From Brumimicrobium aurantiacum (lineage in GTDB: Bacteria; Bacteroidota; Bacteroidia; Flavobacteriales_D; Crocinitomicaceae), in the NCBI RefSeq assembly GCF_003402975.1, contig NZ_QURB01000008.1:1-64000 (forward strand): a DNA stretch of 64,000 nt, read 5' to 3'. The translations under genes were made by a program, and so were the position numbers. This document shows positions 35,714 to 43,558 of this stretch, in pieces. The first letter of the stretch is position 1; every line of letters starts with the position of its first letter. The notes under the pieces are model-generated. The model searched no databases. It was not told the DNA's origin and worked only from the letters and a program-made list of their open reading frames with translations.

Positions 35714-36043
35714 ATGAAACTAGCCAAATACTACACCATTAAACTAGCCACTTTTTCAATTGCTTCTGTACTTTTCCTTTCCTGCGAATGCCGACAAGAA
35801 GCGAGTGGAATTATCCTAGATAAAAACACAAATGAACCCATCGATAGTGTTATCGTTCGAGGAGAAGAAGGAATGGATGGTGAAGTTTATTCTGCAGAAG
35901 ATGGAAGCTATGCAATTGATGGTGGAATGACGGGCGCAGTGAAAGGCTGTCCAGACAGCAAAGTATCTTTCAGTAAGGAAGGATATGAAACGATGTATGT
36001 TACCAATCCAAATGAAAAAACGATTTATTTAGTGCCTGAGTAG
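35714..36043 (+). CDS. small lipoprotein with carboxypeptidase-regulatory-like fold, copy B
   Basis: 109 residues from the ATG at 35714; a TATCTTTA -7-like motif at about 35694 makes the upstream start at 35606 unlikely. Lipoprotein signal ending ASVLFLSC, then the same mature domain as copy A (one residue different). The signal-peptide region and leader have diverged, but the leader retains TCGAAAG-TTGCCG-T-run and ACCAACC, homologous to the typA terminator and leader in front of copy A. This suggests copy B derives from the typA-adjacent locus and that the coding part was later homogenised. Confidence 0.8.
   Translation: MKLAKYYTIKLATFSIASVLFLSCECRQEASGIILDKNTNEPIDSVIVRGEEGMDGEVYSAEDGSYAIDGGMTGAVKGCPDSKVSFSKEGYETMYVTNPNEKTIYLVPE
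35783..36036 (+). repeat. 254-bp direct repeat, copy B
   Basis: Partner of 30843-31096; two mismatches in 254 bp. Recombination between the copies would delete the ATPase remnant and the DUF4249/receptor operon. Confidence 0.92.
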
Positions 36044-36148
36044 AGGAGAAGTTAATAAATTCTTTACTCTATTTTTGTGTTATTTATTTTTACTGTTGAC
36101 TGCATTTAAGTGAATTCGGAATCTTCTCGTTTAATTGTCCTATATCAA

Positions 36149-36179
36149 TTGTCAATTGAATTTTAAAACATTATTTTTG
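36149..36179 (+). promoter_or_regulatory. folD promoter
   Basis: TTG at 36149-36151, a 20-bp spacer and TATTTTTG at 36172-36179; transcription should start near 36186, close to the start codon at 36196. Confidence 0.6.
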
Positions 36180-36195
36180 CAAAAACATATTCGTG

Positions 36196-37074
36196 ATGCA
36201 AATTTTAGATGGTAAGGAGACTTCAAAAGCGATTCGACAAGAATTAGCAGAAGCAGTAGAGGCAAGAAAAGCAAAAGGACAAAAGATTCCTCATTTGGCA
36301 GCTGTACTCGTTGGAAACGACGGTGGTTCGCTAACTTATGTTGGGGCAAAAGTGAGGGCTTGTAAAGAAATTGGATTTGAAAGTTCATTATTTCACCTCG
36401 AAGATAGCATCACAGAAGACGAATTGTTGGCAAAGGTTCACGAATTGAATAACGATGACGAAATTGATGGATTTATCGTACAGTTGCCACTTCCAAAACA
36501 CATCGACGAAAAGAAAATTACTTTAGCAATTGATCCTAAAAAAGATGTGGATGGTTTCCACCCAACAAATTTAGGAAATATGGTTTTGAATCTTCCTGGA
36601 TTCTTACCAGCGACTCCTGCAGGAATGTTAGAGCTTTTCAAAAGATATGACATCGAAACTTCAGGAAAACACTGTGTCGTAATTGGACGTTCGCACATCG
36701 TTGGTTCTCCAATGAGTATCTTGATGGGAAGAAGTGCTAACCCTGGAAATGCTACAGTTACTTTAACACATTCGAGAACACAAAACCTTAAAGAATTAAC
36801 ACTTCAAGCGGATATTATTATCACAGCAATTGGTAAACCAAACTTTTTAACTGCTGACATGGTGAAAGATGGAGTAGTGATAATGGATGTTGGAATAACG
36901 CGTGTTGAAGATGCCAGCAAAAAAAGCGGTTATAAAATCACTGGTGATGTAAATTTCGAAAGCGTTGCAGAAAAAGCTTCTTACATTACGCCAGTTCCAG
37001 GTGGAGTTGGACCAATGACAATTGTTTCTTTGATGATGAATACGCTAAAAGCAATGGAAATAAATCATAAATGA
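36196..37074 (+). CDS. folD: bifunctional methylene-THF dehydrogenase/cyclohydrolase
   Basis: 292 residues from the ATG at 36196. All FolD motifs are present: [14 protein letters not shown] with the catalytic Tyr and Lys, [22 protein letters not shown], the NADP-binding [10 protein letters not shown] and the C-terminal [11 protein letters not shown]. It interconverts 5,10-methylene-THF, methenyl-THF and 10-formyl-THF, feeding purine and fMet synthesis in the cytoplasm. The length is typical. The gene is monocistronic with its own promoter; the leader is very short (about 10 nt). Confidence 0.97.
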   Translation: MQILDGKETSKAIRQELAEAVEARKAKGQKIPHLAAVLVGNDGGSLTYVGAKVRACKEIGFESSLFHLEDSITEDELLAKVHELNNDDEIDGFIVQLPLPKHIDEKKITLAIDPKKDVDGFHPTNLGNMVLNLPGFLPATPAGMLELFKRYDIETSGKHCVVIGRSHIVGSPMSILMGRSANPGNATVTLTHSRTQNLKELTLQADIIITAIGKPNFLTADMVKDGVVIMDVGITRVEDASKKSGYKITGDVNFESVAEKASYITPVPGGVGPMTIVSLMMNTLKAMEINHK

Positions 37075-37205
37075 TTTACAGTAGCGAGAGTGAGTAGGGA
37101 GTTTTGAGGTTAATCTTCATTCACACCTGACTTTATGTAGATTTCTTATAATTTATGTTTTTTCTAGTTCTTGGTTGGTTTGTTGGTGTTTGCGCTGTAA
37201 TGGGA

Positions 37206-37248
37206 CGCAGATAACACGGATCTCCGACCGCAGATTTGAGCAGATTTT
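37206..37248. repeat. CAGAT-type intergenic repeat
   Basis: The stretch contains ACGCAGATAACACGGATCT, CCGCAGATTTGAG and CAGATTTTAAGG, near-repeats of a GCAGAT/CGGAT unit. This type of short interspersed word is seen between genes in Bacteroidota. The rest of the 317-bp gap 37075-37391 holds only the next promoter. Confidence 0.4.
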
Positions 37249-37355
37249 AAGGTGTTTACTTTAATTTTGTAGTAAGTTAATGTAGGTTTTAGGTTAGTAA
37301 TAAAAACCACGTTCCAATTTATTACAGCTCAATTTAACCTTGGAAATTATTTTTC

Positions 37356-37384
37356 TTGTGGTGTAAATATTCCCGCTATCTTTG
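37356..37384 (+). promoter_or_regulatory. promoter of the paired membrane-protein genes
   Basis: TTG at 37356-37358, 18-bp spacer, TATCTTTG at 37377-37384. The expected start of transcription (about 37390) is only one or two bases before the ATG at 37392, implying a leaderless or nearly leaderless mRNA. Confidence 0.65.
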
Positions 37385-37391
37385 TATTCTT

Positions 37392-37937
37392 ATGTTGAAG
37401 AATTCATCTATAATTGGTTATTCCCTGTTTTTGTTCTTACACCTTTTCTTTTTGGTGGTGTGTTTACTAAACATCAGTGAATTTAATCTGAATGCAGTTG
37501 TTTTTTTACTCATTATTGTGCTCATCGGTTTTGGTTACACAAAAATATTTCGTGAAAAATTTAATTCAATCGGACACGTAATTGAGTTTTCTGTGTTGGT
37601 TTTGGGAAGTTTAATCACCTTCTACCTAAACAATTATTTAGGCTGGGGTGCAGTGATTTCTTCCGCAGCAGTAGGATTAGCAGGTGGTTTGTTGCCATAT
37701 CTAAAACGCTCATCTACAATTTTACCATCTATAGCCATAGCTGTTTATTGTGGTTCCTTTGTGGGAATGGCAAGCACTTCATTGTTCACAGAAGTTCATC
37801 ATATTTTTATCGCCAGTGCAATCTCTGGACTATTCTATGTTTACACCAGAGGATTGTTGATTGGATTTGGAGGTAAACTTGGGTCCGTTGCATTTTCAGG
37901 AGTTTTGGCTACAGTTTTATTGTTCTTTTTAAGATGA
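37392..37937 (+). CDS. polytopic membrane protein, first of a related pair
   Basis: 181 residues, almost entirely hydrophobic (about five or six membrane segments). The C-terminal half contains YCGSFVGMAS, an HHIFIASAISGL helix and IGFGGKLGSVAFSG. The next gene has the same arrangement (FYGAAFIGMAS, YFLIGISGL, NGFGGALGTTA), so the two are related. They overlap by 4 bp (ATGA), suggesting the products act together, perhaps as a heterodimeric channel or transporter. I recognise no family. The ATG at 37392 is chosen because the longer ORF start (37356) lies inside the promoter. Confidence 0.72.
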   Translation: MLKNSSIIGYSLFLFLHLFFLVVCLLNISEFNLNAVVFLLIIVLIGFGYTKIFREKFNSIGHVIEFSVLVLGSLITFYLNNYLGWGAVISSAAVGLAGGLLPYLKRSSTILPSIAIAVYCGSFVGMASTSLFTEVHHIFIASAISGLFYVYTRGLLIGFGGKLGSVAFSGVLATVLLFFLR

Positions 37938-38326
37938 TAGTTTTGACCTTATATATCGTCGGTTTACTAGGTGCAGTTATTGCATTTGTGCTCAATAATA
38001 ATTTGAAATTGGGAATTGTCGTTGGATCGGCTTTACCATCTTTGGTATTTGCTCTTCTTGTATTTGCCTTGGAAAGTTATTTACCAATGGAATTTTCTAC
38101 ACAAGCTCCTGCACTATTTTATGGCGCTGCATTTATCGGTATGGCTTCTAATAAAATTGTAGATTCTTATTTCTTGATAGGAATTTCTGGGTTATTGTTT
38201 TCTTTTATATTCTTACATACTGCACCTTACTTTAATGGTTTTGGTGGAGCATTAGGAACAACTGCAGCGCTTTGTTTTATCCCTATTTATTGGATTTCAA
38301 AGGTCTTTAAACGTAATTCAAAGTGA
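37934..38326 (+). CDS. polytopic membrane protein, second of a related pair
   Basis: 130 residues with four hydrophobic segments. It shares with the preceding protein the ordered motifs F-GMAS, a Gly/Ser-rich helix ISGLL and GFGGALGT, but lacks the first two segments of the longer partner. Translation is probably coupled through the 4-bp overlap. The short C-terminal tail is basic (KVFKRNSK), consistent with a cytoplasmic end. No function can be assigned from sequence. Confidence 0.7.
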   Translation: MIVLTLYIVGLLGAVIAFVLNNNLKLGIVVGSALPSLVFALLVFALESYLPMEFSTQAPALFYGAAFIGMASNKIVDSYFLIGISGLLFSFIFLHTAPYFNGFGGALGTTAALCFIPIYWISKVFKRNSK

Positions 38327-38368
38327 TTCTATATTAGATTGAATCAAACTGAAACTCCCTTTTTCCAC

Positions 38369-38376
38369 TATCTTTG
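38369..38376 (+). promoter_or_regulatory. -7 element of the PhnA-type gene
   Basis: TATCTTTG, 20 bp before the ATG at 38396; excludes the longer ORF start at 38339. Confidence 0.6.
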
Positions 38377-38395
38377 CATTCTAATAAATTCAGCT

Positions 38396-38965
38396 ATGAT
38401 TCAAGAAAAATTACAAGAAAGAAGCAACAACCAATGTGAGTTGTGTGCATATACTAATGAATTAACCGTTTATACTGTTCCGCCACGCGATTCAGAAAGT
38501 GAAGAAAATTCTATCCTTGTGTGTGATACTTGTAATACCCAACTCAACGATGCAGAAAAAGTAGAACCAAACCACTGGAGATGTCTAAACGACAGTATGT
38601 GGAGTGAAGTTCCTGCAGTAAAAGTTGTAGCTTGGAGAATGTTGAATCAATTGCGTGGTGAAGGTTGGCCAACTGATTTAATCGACATGATGTACCTAGA
38701 AGACGAAACATTGGCTTGGGCTAAAGAAGGAGCTGAAGAGGAAGAGGAAAAAGTAATCCACAAAGACAGTAACGGAGTAGTTCTAGAAGCCGGTGATACT
38801 GTTGTTTTGATTAAAGATTTACCAGTAAAAGGTTCAAGCATGGTGGCTAAGCGTGGAACTGCTGTAAGACGTATTTCTTTGGACCGCGATAACGAAAACC
38901 ATATCGAAGGGAAGGTTGATGGTCAGCAGATTGTTATTCTTACCCAGTACGTAAAAAAATCCTAG
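38396..38965 (+). CDS. phnA: PhnA/YjdM-family zinc-ribbon protein
   Basis: 189 residues from the ATG at 38396. The N-terminal zinc ribbon has Cys14/Cys17 (CELC) and Cys43/Cys46 (CDTC); the C-terminal PhnA domain (about 120-188) has DSNGVVLEAGDTVVLIKDLP, KGSS and KRGTAVRRI. A middle helical part (about 60-115) with an acidic run EEEEE separates them. Despite the name, PhnA/YjdM is not known to act in phosphonate breakdown; its role is unclear. The family call is firm, the function is not. Confidence 0.9.
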   Translation: MIQEKLQERSNNQCELCAYTNELTVYTVPPRDSESEENSILVCDTCNTQLNDAEKVEPNHWRCLNDSMWSEVPAVKVVAWRMLNQLRGEGWPTDLIDMMYLEDETLAWAKEGAEEEEEKVIHKDSNGVVLEAGDTVVLIKDLPVKGSSMVAKRGTAVRRISLDRDNENHIEGKVDGQQIVILTQYVKKS

Positions 38966-39004
38966 TATTTTTGAAATAGTAGGCTCATTTTCTGCGTTGC
39001 AGGC

Positions 39005-39024
39005 ATTTGTTTAAATCAGTCATT
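39005..39024 (+). repeat. 20-bp direct repeat, first copy
   Basis: ATTTGTTTAAATCAGTCATT, identical to 39123-39142. It is followed by a small palindrome (CATTGACTAATG) and looks like a decayed relative of the hairpin at 39127-39185. Confidence 0.7.
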
Positions 39025-39122
39025 GACTAATGTCAACTCCTTAAATTTAAAAAATACCCGCGCCTTGTAAATAATCCTACTAATTCAAAAAGGATCTATT
39101 TGCAAATGGAATTGTTGTAGAA

Positions 39123-39220
39123 ATTTGTTTAAATCAGTCATTTGCTGCCGCGAGTATCTACTCGTGGTCAAATAACTGATTAAACCATGCTACCTTAAGA
39201 TTCCATCTCGTGGTAGCATG
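39123..39220. repeat. compound hairpin cluster between converging genes
   Basis: A long stem-loop: GTTTAAATCAGTCATTTG (39127-39144) pairs with CAAATAACTGATTAAAC (39169-39185) with one mismatch and one bulge; inside, CCGCGAGT and ACTCGTGG close on an ATCT loop. A second hairpin follows directly: CATGCTACC (39186-39194) with GGTAGCATG (39212-39220), a perfect 9-bp stem. It lies between the ends of the PhnA-type gene and the serine-hydrolase gene, so it may terminate both, but its size and the repeated unit at 39005 suggest a REP/MITE-like element. Confidence 0.7.
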
Positions 39221-39223
39221 TAA

Positions 39224-40321
39224 TTAATAAGCCTTTCCAAGACTCGTTAGCACACTCCACCAACTCGTATTTCCTTGTTTTTTCCCGAGTCTCACAATGA
39301 TCAAGTTTTTTTCTGGATATACATAGATATATTGTCCCAAAATTCCTTGTGCCATAAAGTCTCCATTGTCTGAAGGCAGCCACCATTGATATTGATAAAA
39401 ACGCTCACTACCTTCTGTGCGGTCAATTTTAGTTGATGTTTCTACCCATTCTTCAGAAACAATTTGTTTACCGTTCCAATTTCCTTTGTTGAGGTACAAT
39501 CGCCCAATTTTTGCAAAGTCTCGAGCGCGTGCGTTCAAACAGCAAAATGTTTTTTCGATTCCGTTTTCTTTGTGGTCAGTACTCCAGCTTGCATCATACT
39601 CCATTCCTAACGGAATCCATAATTTTTCTTGTAGATAGTCAGAAATTGTCGTTCCATTTAAAGCACGTTCTAAAACCAAACCTAAAATTTGTGTATTACC
39701 GCTTAAATATTCAAACTTTTCACCGGGTTCATGTTTTAGTTGCATTTTGGGAATCTCTTGCCTCAACTTCGTACCGTAGTAAAATGTTGCAACGTCGCCA
39801 AAAGGATTAAAATAACCTTCATTATAATCCAAACCAGAAGTCATTTGGAGCAAATGTTTGAGGGTCACTTTATCAAAACCATTGGCTTTTAGTTCTGGAA
39901 TGTAATTGGTAACAGGTTCATCAACAGAGCGAATAAAACCTTCATCGATGGCAATTCCTACCAAAATTGAAGTGACAGACTTTGCCATTGAAAAAGACGG
40001 AACAATTGAAGATTCATCGTAGGTTCTAAAATACTTTTCATAGAGAATTGAATCGTTTCTTATGATCATAAACGCAACAGATTTTTGTGCTTTAAGAAAT
40101 TCATCAAATTCCATTTTTTCATCATTCTGCGTTATGGATTTTGGTTTTTTCTCTATTCCTTCGATAAAAGTGAATGAAGAATCTCCTTTTTCAATTGTTC
40201 TATTGGGGAAAATCTTATGATCTTGAATTCCAGCAAAATTATACACAAAGAAACGGCCTACTTTACAGGAAGAAAGCAAAATTGCCAAACTGATAACTGT
40301 AATTAGATGATATTTTTTCAT
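39224..40321 (-). CDS. serine hydrolase lipoprotein, class C beta-lactamase/PBP4 fold
   Basis: 365 residues. Lipoprotein signal MKKYHLITVISLAILLSSC (Cys19). Catalytic SxxK is Ser111-Met-Ala-Lys114; a Tyr motif is seen in EYLSGN near residue 208; further family segments are LLQMTSGLDY and WWLPSDNGDFMAQGILGQYI. The family contains D-amino-acid peptidases, esterases and rarely true beta-lactamases, so the substrate is open and resistance should not be assumed. Predicted to be anchored in the outer membrane or periplasm. An 8-bp palindrome at 40394 lies about 75 bp upstream. Confidence 0.88.
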   Translation of the reverse strand: MKKYHLITVISLAILLSSCKVGRFFVYNFAGIQDHKIFPNRTIEKGDSSFTFIEGIEKKPKSITQNDEKMEFDEFLKAQKSVAFMIIRNDSILYEKYFRTYDESSIVPSFSMAKSVTSILVGIAIDEGFIRSVDEPVTNYIPELKANGFDKVTLKHLLQMTSGLDYNEGYFNPFGDVATFYYGTKLRQEIPKMQLKHEPGEKFEYLSGNTQILGLVLERALNGTTISDYLQEKLWIPLGMEYDASWSTDHKENGIEKTFCCLNARARDFAKIGRLYLNKGNWNGKQIVSEEWVETSTKIDRTEGSERFYQYQWWLPSDNGDFMAQGILGQYIYVYPEKNLIIVRLGKKQGNTSWWSVLTSLGKAY

Positions 40322-40759
40322 TCTCCAGATTTAAATTCGTTTTTAAGTTTAAAATATGTGATTAAATGTATAATTATTCTTTGAGATAATGCGATTAATA
40401 ATCGTTATTAATTATACTGAAAATTTATAGAAATAACGAACGGAATGGTTGCTCGCACTATACAACTTAGAAATTTAGATCAAATAAAAGCGAATTGATT
40501 TTGATAGAATACCATAAATATTTTGTTAAATTAGATTGGGTAAAGGTGATGTTTATTGTCTTTACTGTAGTGTTCTAAAGACTTGATGAGAAGTAGATTT
40601 TTAATAAATCTGAAAAGAATAAGTATGAAAACTCACATGTTTTTAGTCGTTATAGCTATACCATAAGGTAATTGTTGATGTTAAAATATAGGCATGGTTA
40701 TGGCAATAATACGTAATTTAGGTGAGCTTAGTATTTTATTATTTACAAAACTATACGCG
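40322..40759. other. 438-bp AT-rich divergent intergenic region
   Basis: It separates the serine hydrolase (minus) from a barrel gene (plus). It contains ATTAATAA-TCG-TTATTAAT at 40394-40412, a possible operator. No coding sequence, terminator or known riboswitch is evident; the longer barrel ORF start at 40694 is not used here. Confidence 0.4.
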
Positions 40760-41476
40760 ATGAAATATATATTCCTGATTTTCTCCTTAGCTGGATTTTT
40801 AACTCAACTATCAGCGCAATCTGAAACCAAAAAGAGCCAAGCTTTTGGAGCTTTTGTAATCTTTCCTATCGAATTTCCTGTAATTGACAACGAGGAATTT
40901 AATTCTGTTTTAAATGAATCTGGTTTTCCTTCAAGTGATTATTCAGTGGCCAATCTTGGAATTGGCTTGCAGTTGTATCTGAAAAGGTGGATTACGACAT
41001 TGTCATTTAATAAGACTACCAAAAGCAGTTATTTCAATGATTTTTTAACTGAAGTAGAATACCGTTCCACATCTTTTAATTTGGGGTATGATTTAACAAA
41101 GAACCATCGCTATTCAATATATCCCTTTGCAGGTTTGAAATTCTATGGATTAAATTATTTAACTCGTCAAAAAACAGAAGGTGAAATAGATTTTAACGGT
41201 TATTTAAATTCGAATCTAGAGTACAGTGAAATCAATACATCAAGAGCGAATCTAGATTTAGGAGTAGGCTTTTCATATCAATGGTTTTTTCTATTAAATT
41301 TTAGAGCTGGATATTTGCTGCCGTTGGGAGAATCTAGATGGGAAGTGAATGATGGACAAAATAAATTGGGTAATACACCTGTTTTGAATTATGATTATTA
41401 CTTTACCTTAACCATAGGTTTGGGAGGTATTTATGATGAGAACGAAGTTGATCGTCGCTATGGAGTTGAGGAATAA
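40760..41476 (+). CDS. outer-membrane beta-barrel protein
   Basis: 238 residues from the ATG at 40760, where a signal peptide begins (MKYIFLIFSLAGFLTQLSAQ). The rest alternates hydrophobic and polar residues as in an eight-stranded barrel (LGIGLQLYLKRWITTLSF, YPFAGLKFYGLNY, LGVGFSYQWFFLLNFRAGY, YYFTLTIGLGGIY). The last 15 residues are polar and follow the final strand, unusual for a barrel that normally ends in an aromatic residue. No family name recognised. Confidence 0.72.
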   Translation: MKYIFLIFSLAGFLTQLSAQSETKKSQAFGAFVIFPIEFPVIDNEEFNSVLNESGFPSSDYSVANLGIGLQLYLKRWITTLSFNKTTKSSYFNDFLTEVEYRSTSFNLGYDLTKNHRYSIYPFAGLKFYGLNYLTRQKTEGEIDFNGYLNSNLEYSEINTSRANLDLGVGFSYQWFFLLNFRAGYLLPLGESRWEVNDGQNKLGNTPVLNYDYYFTLTIGLGGIYDENEVDRRYGVEE

Positions 41477-41709
41477 TATGTTTAATTCTACAAATGGCTT
41501 TAAATGAGTTGGTCGCCTATGGTAATTTTGGATGCTTATTCTTTATCAGAATCGTACAATGAGAAGAGGAATTTTCAATTAGAAAAACAGTGCCGTTCGA
41601 AAAGTTGGACGATGTAGAATCTTCTTTAAGCAATTAGAAATAAGAAGAGATATGTCCCTCTAATATTTTGAAATGACTATAATTTCAGGGTAAGGAGGGG
41701 AAGAAAATG

Positions 41710-41735
41710 GCGCAACGTTCATTTAAACGCTGCGC
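41710..41735 (-). terminator. probable terminator of the M3 peptidase gene
   Basis: GCGCAACGTT (41710-41719) and AACGCTGCGC (41726-41735), one mismatch; on the minus strand a short T-rich run follows. It lies 15 bp after the stop. The rest of the gap 41477-41709 shows nothing recognisable. Confidence 0.6.
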
Positions 41736-41749
41736 AAATATTAATTTTA

Positions 41750-43462
41750 TTAGTTTGAAACTTCCTCTAGTTCGTGCCCTACGAACTCTGCCAATTCTTT
41801 AATGTTTTGCTTAGAAAAGTCAAAAGTAATATTGGCTTCCTTATAAACTCCAGGGATCGATTTTGTATATCCTAAAGCCATCGCTTTTTTATAGGCTTTA
41901 ATTGTCTTTTGGAAATTGTCTTTACTGTTTTTCCAAATGGCCAAAGCACCCAATTGCGCCATTCCATATTCGATGTAGTAGAAAGGAACTTCAAAAAGGT
42001 GTAATTGACGTTGCCATGAATATGCTCTTACCTCTTCATAGCCTGTCCAATCTGTTGTTCCTGTTCCGTATTCATCAAGCAATGAAATCCATTTTTCTTT
42101 TCTTTCTTCTTTCGAATGTGTTGGGTTCTCATAAATCCAATGTTGGAATTCATCTATCGTTGCCACCCACGGCAATACTTCAAGCACCGTTTCCAATTGT
42201 TCGATTTTTGCGCGTGTTAAATTCTCTTGGTTATCGTAAAACTCATCCCAATAATCCATGGTTAACATTTCCATGCTCATTGAAGCTAATTCAGCAATTT
42301 CTGAAGGGAAACTTTTAAAAGATGTCAATTCCAAATCTCTTGTCAAGAAAGATTGAATGGCATGACCTCCTTCATGAATCATCGTGATTAAATCTCGTTG
42401 AGAGCCCACTGAATTCATAAAGATAAAAGGAACACCAATTTCATATAAAGGATAATTGTATCCTCCAGGAGATTTTCCGTCTTTCGAATCTAAATCTAAA
42501 TAGCCCATCGCCTCCATAGTTCTCAAACAATCACCAAAATAAGTGTCTATTTTATCGAAAATGCTAATGGTTTTTGCTAATAATTCTTTACCGTCTTTAA
42601 ATGGTTTCAGTGGTGCTCTTCCCAATGGGTCAACCTGACTATCCCAAGGTTTTAGCTTTTCTTTACCCATCAATTTAGCTTTCTTTTGACTAAATTGTTT
42701 TACTAATGGAACAATCTCTTCTTTTACAGATTGATGAAAATCAAAACAATCTTCTTTCGAATAGTCGAATCTTCCTAACTCATCAAACATATAGTCACGG
42801 AAATTATCATAACCAGCATTGGTTGCAACTTGATGACGCGTTTGAATCAATTCTGTAAATAAATCGTCCAATTTTTCGGTATCTTCTGCTCTACGCGCTG
42901 CCATTTTTTCGAAAATTGACTTTCTTAATGATTCGTCATTCTCCTTTAATAATGAACTTGCTTTCTGCATTGTGATTTGCTCACCTTCGTGTTCGATAGA
43001 TTGCGCTCCACTCACTGCACCATGAATCTGACTCTTCTCAGCCAACTCCATGTTTAATGGAATATTTTCCTCTCTAAATAATTTAATGGCAGTATCAACA
43101 CCTCTAAAATAGATTTTATACGCTTCGTCTTTAAATTCAGACTTGAATGGAGAAGCAGATAACTTCTTGTTGAGTCTGAAAGAATAAGGTTCCAGTTGTG
43201 GTTGAATTTCTTTTACGAAAAATGAATAAGCGTCTGCAAGTTCTTTATCCTTGGTGTCAATCGTCATTTTGATATAACGCCAAGCTAAGTCTTCTGAAAC
43301 TACTGATTCTAATTCACTTTGGTCTTTTAACCATTGTTCAAACTCTTCTTTTGTTGAAATCGATCTATTTTTTAAATCCATGAAAAATGGTTCTAAACTA
43401 GACCATGCATCAATTTTAAAATTGTCTGGTAAAAAGCTTCTTTTAGGACGTGTAACTTTCAT
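41750..43462 (-). CDS. pepF: M3-family oligoendopeptidase F
   Basis: 570 residues. The thermolysin-like zinc motif HEGGH is at about 365-369 (MIHEGGHAIQSF), with the downstream Glu in SEIAELASMSMEML. Length and the C-terminal AMALGYTKSIPGVYKEANI match PepF-like cytoplasmic peptidases, which degrade peptides of roughly 7-17 residues. The start MKVTRPKRSFLP is typical. Promoter TATTTTTG on the minus strand at 43479-43486. No signal peptide. Confidence 0.94.
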   Translation of the reverse strand: MKVTRPKRSFLPDNFKIDAWSSLEPFFMDLKNRSISTKEEFEQWLKDQSELESVVSEDLAWRYIKMTIDTKDKELADAYSFFVKEIQPQLEPYSFRLNKKLSASPFKSEFKDEAYKIYFRGVDTAIKLFREENIPLNMELAEKSQIHGAVSGAQSIEHEGEQITMQKASSLLKENDESLRKSIFEKMAARRAEDTEKLDDLFTELIQTRHQVATNAGYDNFRDYMFDELGRFDYSKEDCFDFHQSVKEEIVPLVKQFSQKKAKLMGKEKLKPWDSQVDPLGRAPLKPFKDGKELLAKTISIFDKIDTYFGDCLRTMEAMGYLDLDSKDGKSPGGYNYPLYEIGVPFIFMNSVGSQRDLITMIHEGGHAIQSFLTRDLELTSFKSFPSEIAELASMSMEMLTMDYWDEFYDNQENLTRAKIEQLETVLEVLPWVATIDEFQHWIYENPTHSKEERKEKWISLLDEYGTGTTDWTGYEEVRAYSWQRQLHLFEVPFYYIEYGMAQLGALAIWKNSKDNFQKTIKAYKKAMALGYTKSIPGVYKEANITFDFSKQNIKELAEFVGHELEEVSN

Positions 43463-43478
43463 TGTGATGTTCAGTTTA

Positions 43479-43486
43479 CAAAAATA
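43479..43486 (-). promoter_or_regulatory. -7 element of the M3 peptidase gene
   Basis: TATTTTTG on the minus strand, 17 bp before the ATG. Its -33 region falls within the first copy of the GTAGGG repeat (43495-43515). Confidence 0.55.
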
Positions 43487-43494
43487 TATGAGAT

Positions 43495-43556
43495 TGTAGG
43501 GGCGATTTGGTGAATCATAAAAAAGTAGGGACGATTTGATAATCGTCCCTACTTTT
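43495..43556. repeat. REP-like GTAGGG(A/G)CGATTT repeat with a 16-bp hairpin
   Basis: Two tandem copies: GTAGGGGCGATTTGGTGAATC (43495-43515) is a half-unit, and 43521-43556 is a perfect inverted repeat (16-bp arms, TGAT loop) containing GTAGGGACGATT and its complement. On the minus strand six T residues follow, so it can terminate the DUF5606 gene. The related half-unit indicates a repeat-family element co-opted as terminator. Confidence 0.75.
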
Positions 43557-43558
43557 AA

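Noticed and set aside
39224-40321. Antibiotic-resistance beta-lactamase
   Set aside because: The SxxK fold is shared by many esterases and peptidases; lipoprotein form and divergent motifs give no reason to claim drug resistance.
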